This document shows positions 6,138 through 6,473 of a stretch of DNA of 6,473 nt, in pieces. Within the stretch, counting starts at the first letter, position 1. Each line of letters starts with the position of its first letter. This DNA comes from Oscillospiraceae bacterium (GTDB taxonomy: Bacteria > Bacillota > Clostridia > Oscillospirales > Oscillospiraceae): the NCBI GenBank assembly GCA_016295615.1, contig JAEDKW010000060.1, positions 1-6,473 on the forward strand, given 5' to 3'. The notes beneath the pieces were generated by a model, which ran no database searches, was not told where the DNA came from, and saw only the letters and a program-made list of their open reading frames with translations. A program made the translations under genes and the position numbers.

Positions 6138-6413
6138 ATGAACGATATGATGAATTGTATGAAATACTTGTGGGAGCGCATCGAGCGGAAAAACTGGAGC
6201 GAAAGCGCCAAATACAAATGCCTGCTGTGCCTTCTGAGCGCGGTCTTCGGCGCATCCGGTCTGCTCGCATGGCTGGCGGTCCGGTCTTGGATATGCGGCA
6301 CGATCGGCGGGATGCTTTGCTTCATCGGCTGCCCCATGGTCGTCTCATGGTTCGTTGCGTTTTTCTATACCTGCAACCACAGCTTTCACAACGGGAGCGG
6401 ACCGGCAGTCTGA
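6138..6413 (+). CDS. Small cysteine-rich membrane protein of unknown function (91 residues)
   Basis: I do not recognise this protein. Its charged N-terminus (residues 1-27, with K9, R14, R17, K18, K25 and K27) is followed by two hydrophobic segments, about 28-48 and 52-78, joined by a very short turn (RSW), then a polar tail. The positive N-terminus and the even number of helices suggest a hairpin with both ends in the cytoplasm. Seven cysteines (C7, C28, C31, C53, C61, C65, C79) are a high share for 91 residues and include a CxxC and a CxxxC within the predicted helices. Five tryptophans are also present. The perfect ribosome binding site and the promoter-like region upstream support a real gene. 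It diverges from the phosphate operon and appears to share its control, so it may aid phosphate uptake or signalling, but nothing in the sequence proves this. A stress-related membrane microprotein is an alternative. Confidence 0.8.
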   Translation: MNDMMNCMKYLWERIERKNWSESAKYKCLLCLLSAVFGASGLLAWLAVRSWICGTIGGMLCFIGCPMVVSWFVAFFYTCNHSFHNGSGPAV

Positions 6414-6439
6414 ATCGGACCGGTCGGCATAAGCCCGCC

Positions 6440-6464
6440 CGCCGTTAAGCGTCTTCTGACGGCG
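6440..6464 (+). other. Stem-loop downstream of the small membrane protein gene
   Basis: CGCCGTTA (6440-6447) can pair with TGACGGCG (6457-6464), one pair being G-T, around a 9-nt loop, 27 nt after the stop codon at 6411-6413. No T-run follows within the last nine bases of the window, so it cannot be called a terminator from what is visible; it may protect the 3' end. Confidence 0.35.
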
Positions 6465-6473
6465 GCGATCAGC

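Noticed and set aside
6113..6448. A 111-codon plus-strand frame overlapping the small membrane protein gene
   Set aside because: It starts inside the predicted -10 box and has no ribosome binding site of its own. The AAGGAGG at 6124-6130 serves the ATG at 6138 in another frame, which gives a coherent membrane protein.

Overview
The window looks like chromosomal DNA of a moderately GC-rich Firmicute. The RpoB sequence, the strong AAGGAGG ribosome binding sites, the sigma-A type promoters and the importer/two-component arrangement point to class Clostridia, perhaps the Oscillospirales; this is judged from sequence style only. All large genes lie on the minus strand, and one small gene on the plus strand diverges from them. 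No rRNA, tRNA, CRISPR array, insertion sequence or phage gene was seen.

Layout, left to right. Positions 1-1642 (minus) hold the first 547 residues of rpoB, the beta subunit of RNA polymerase, cut by the window edge just after the rifampicin-resistance region. Positions 1643-2144 are non-coding: a leader of about 180 nt for rpoB, its extended -10 promoter (1830-1858), a plus-strand intrinsic terminator (1871-1899) that may end a short antisense RNA starting near 1783, and a palindromic bidirectional terminator (1989-2018) that closes the next operon. Positions 2145-5954 (minus) are a compact three-gene operon, transcribed in the order Na+/phosphate symporter with a PhoU tail (nptA type), OmpR/PhoB-family response regulator, PhoR-type sensor kinase. 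The genes are 16 nt apart and then overlap by 4 nt. Positions 5955-6137 are a divergent control region. Positions 6138-6413 (plus) encode a 91-residue, cysteine-rich protein with two predicted membrane helices that I do not recognise.

The main discovery is the divergent control region. It carries two mirror-image arrays of TTTAC(A/C) elements with identical spacing (11, then 23 bp, then 9 bp to a TATGnT -10 box), symmetric about 6057/6058. The 11-bp period matches DNA binding sites of the PhoB/PhoP response-regulator family. I therefore infer that the regulator encoded in the operon controls both its own operon and the small membrane protein gene, making one phosphate-starvation module: kinase senses, regulator binds, importer takes up phosphate, PhoU domain may feed back, and the small membrane protein is a new candidate member. 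Regulation and the role of the small protein are inference.
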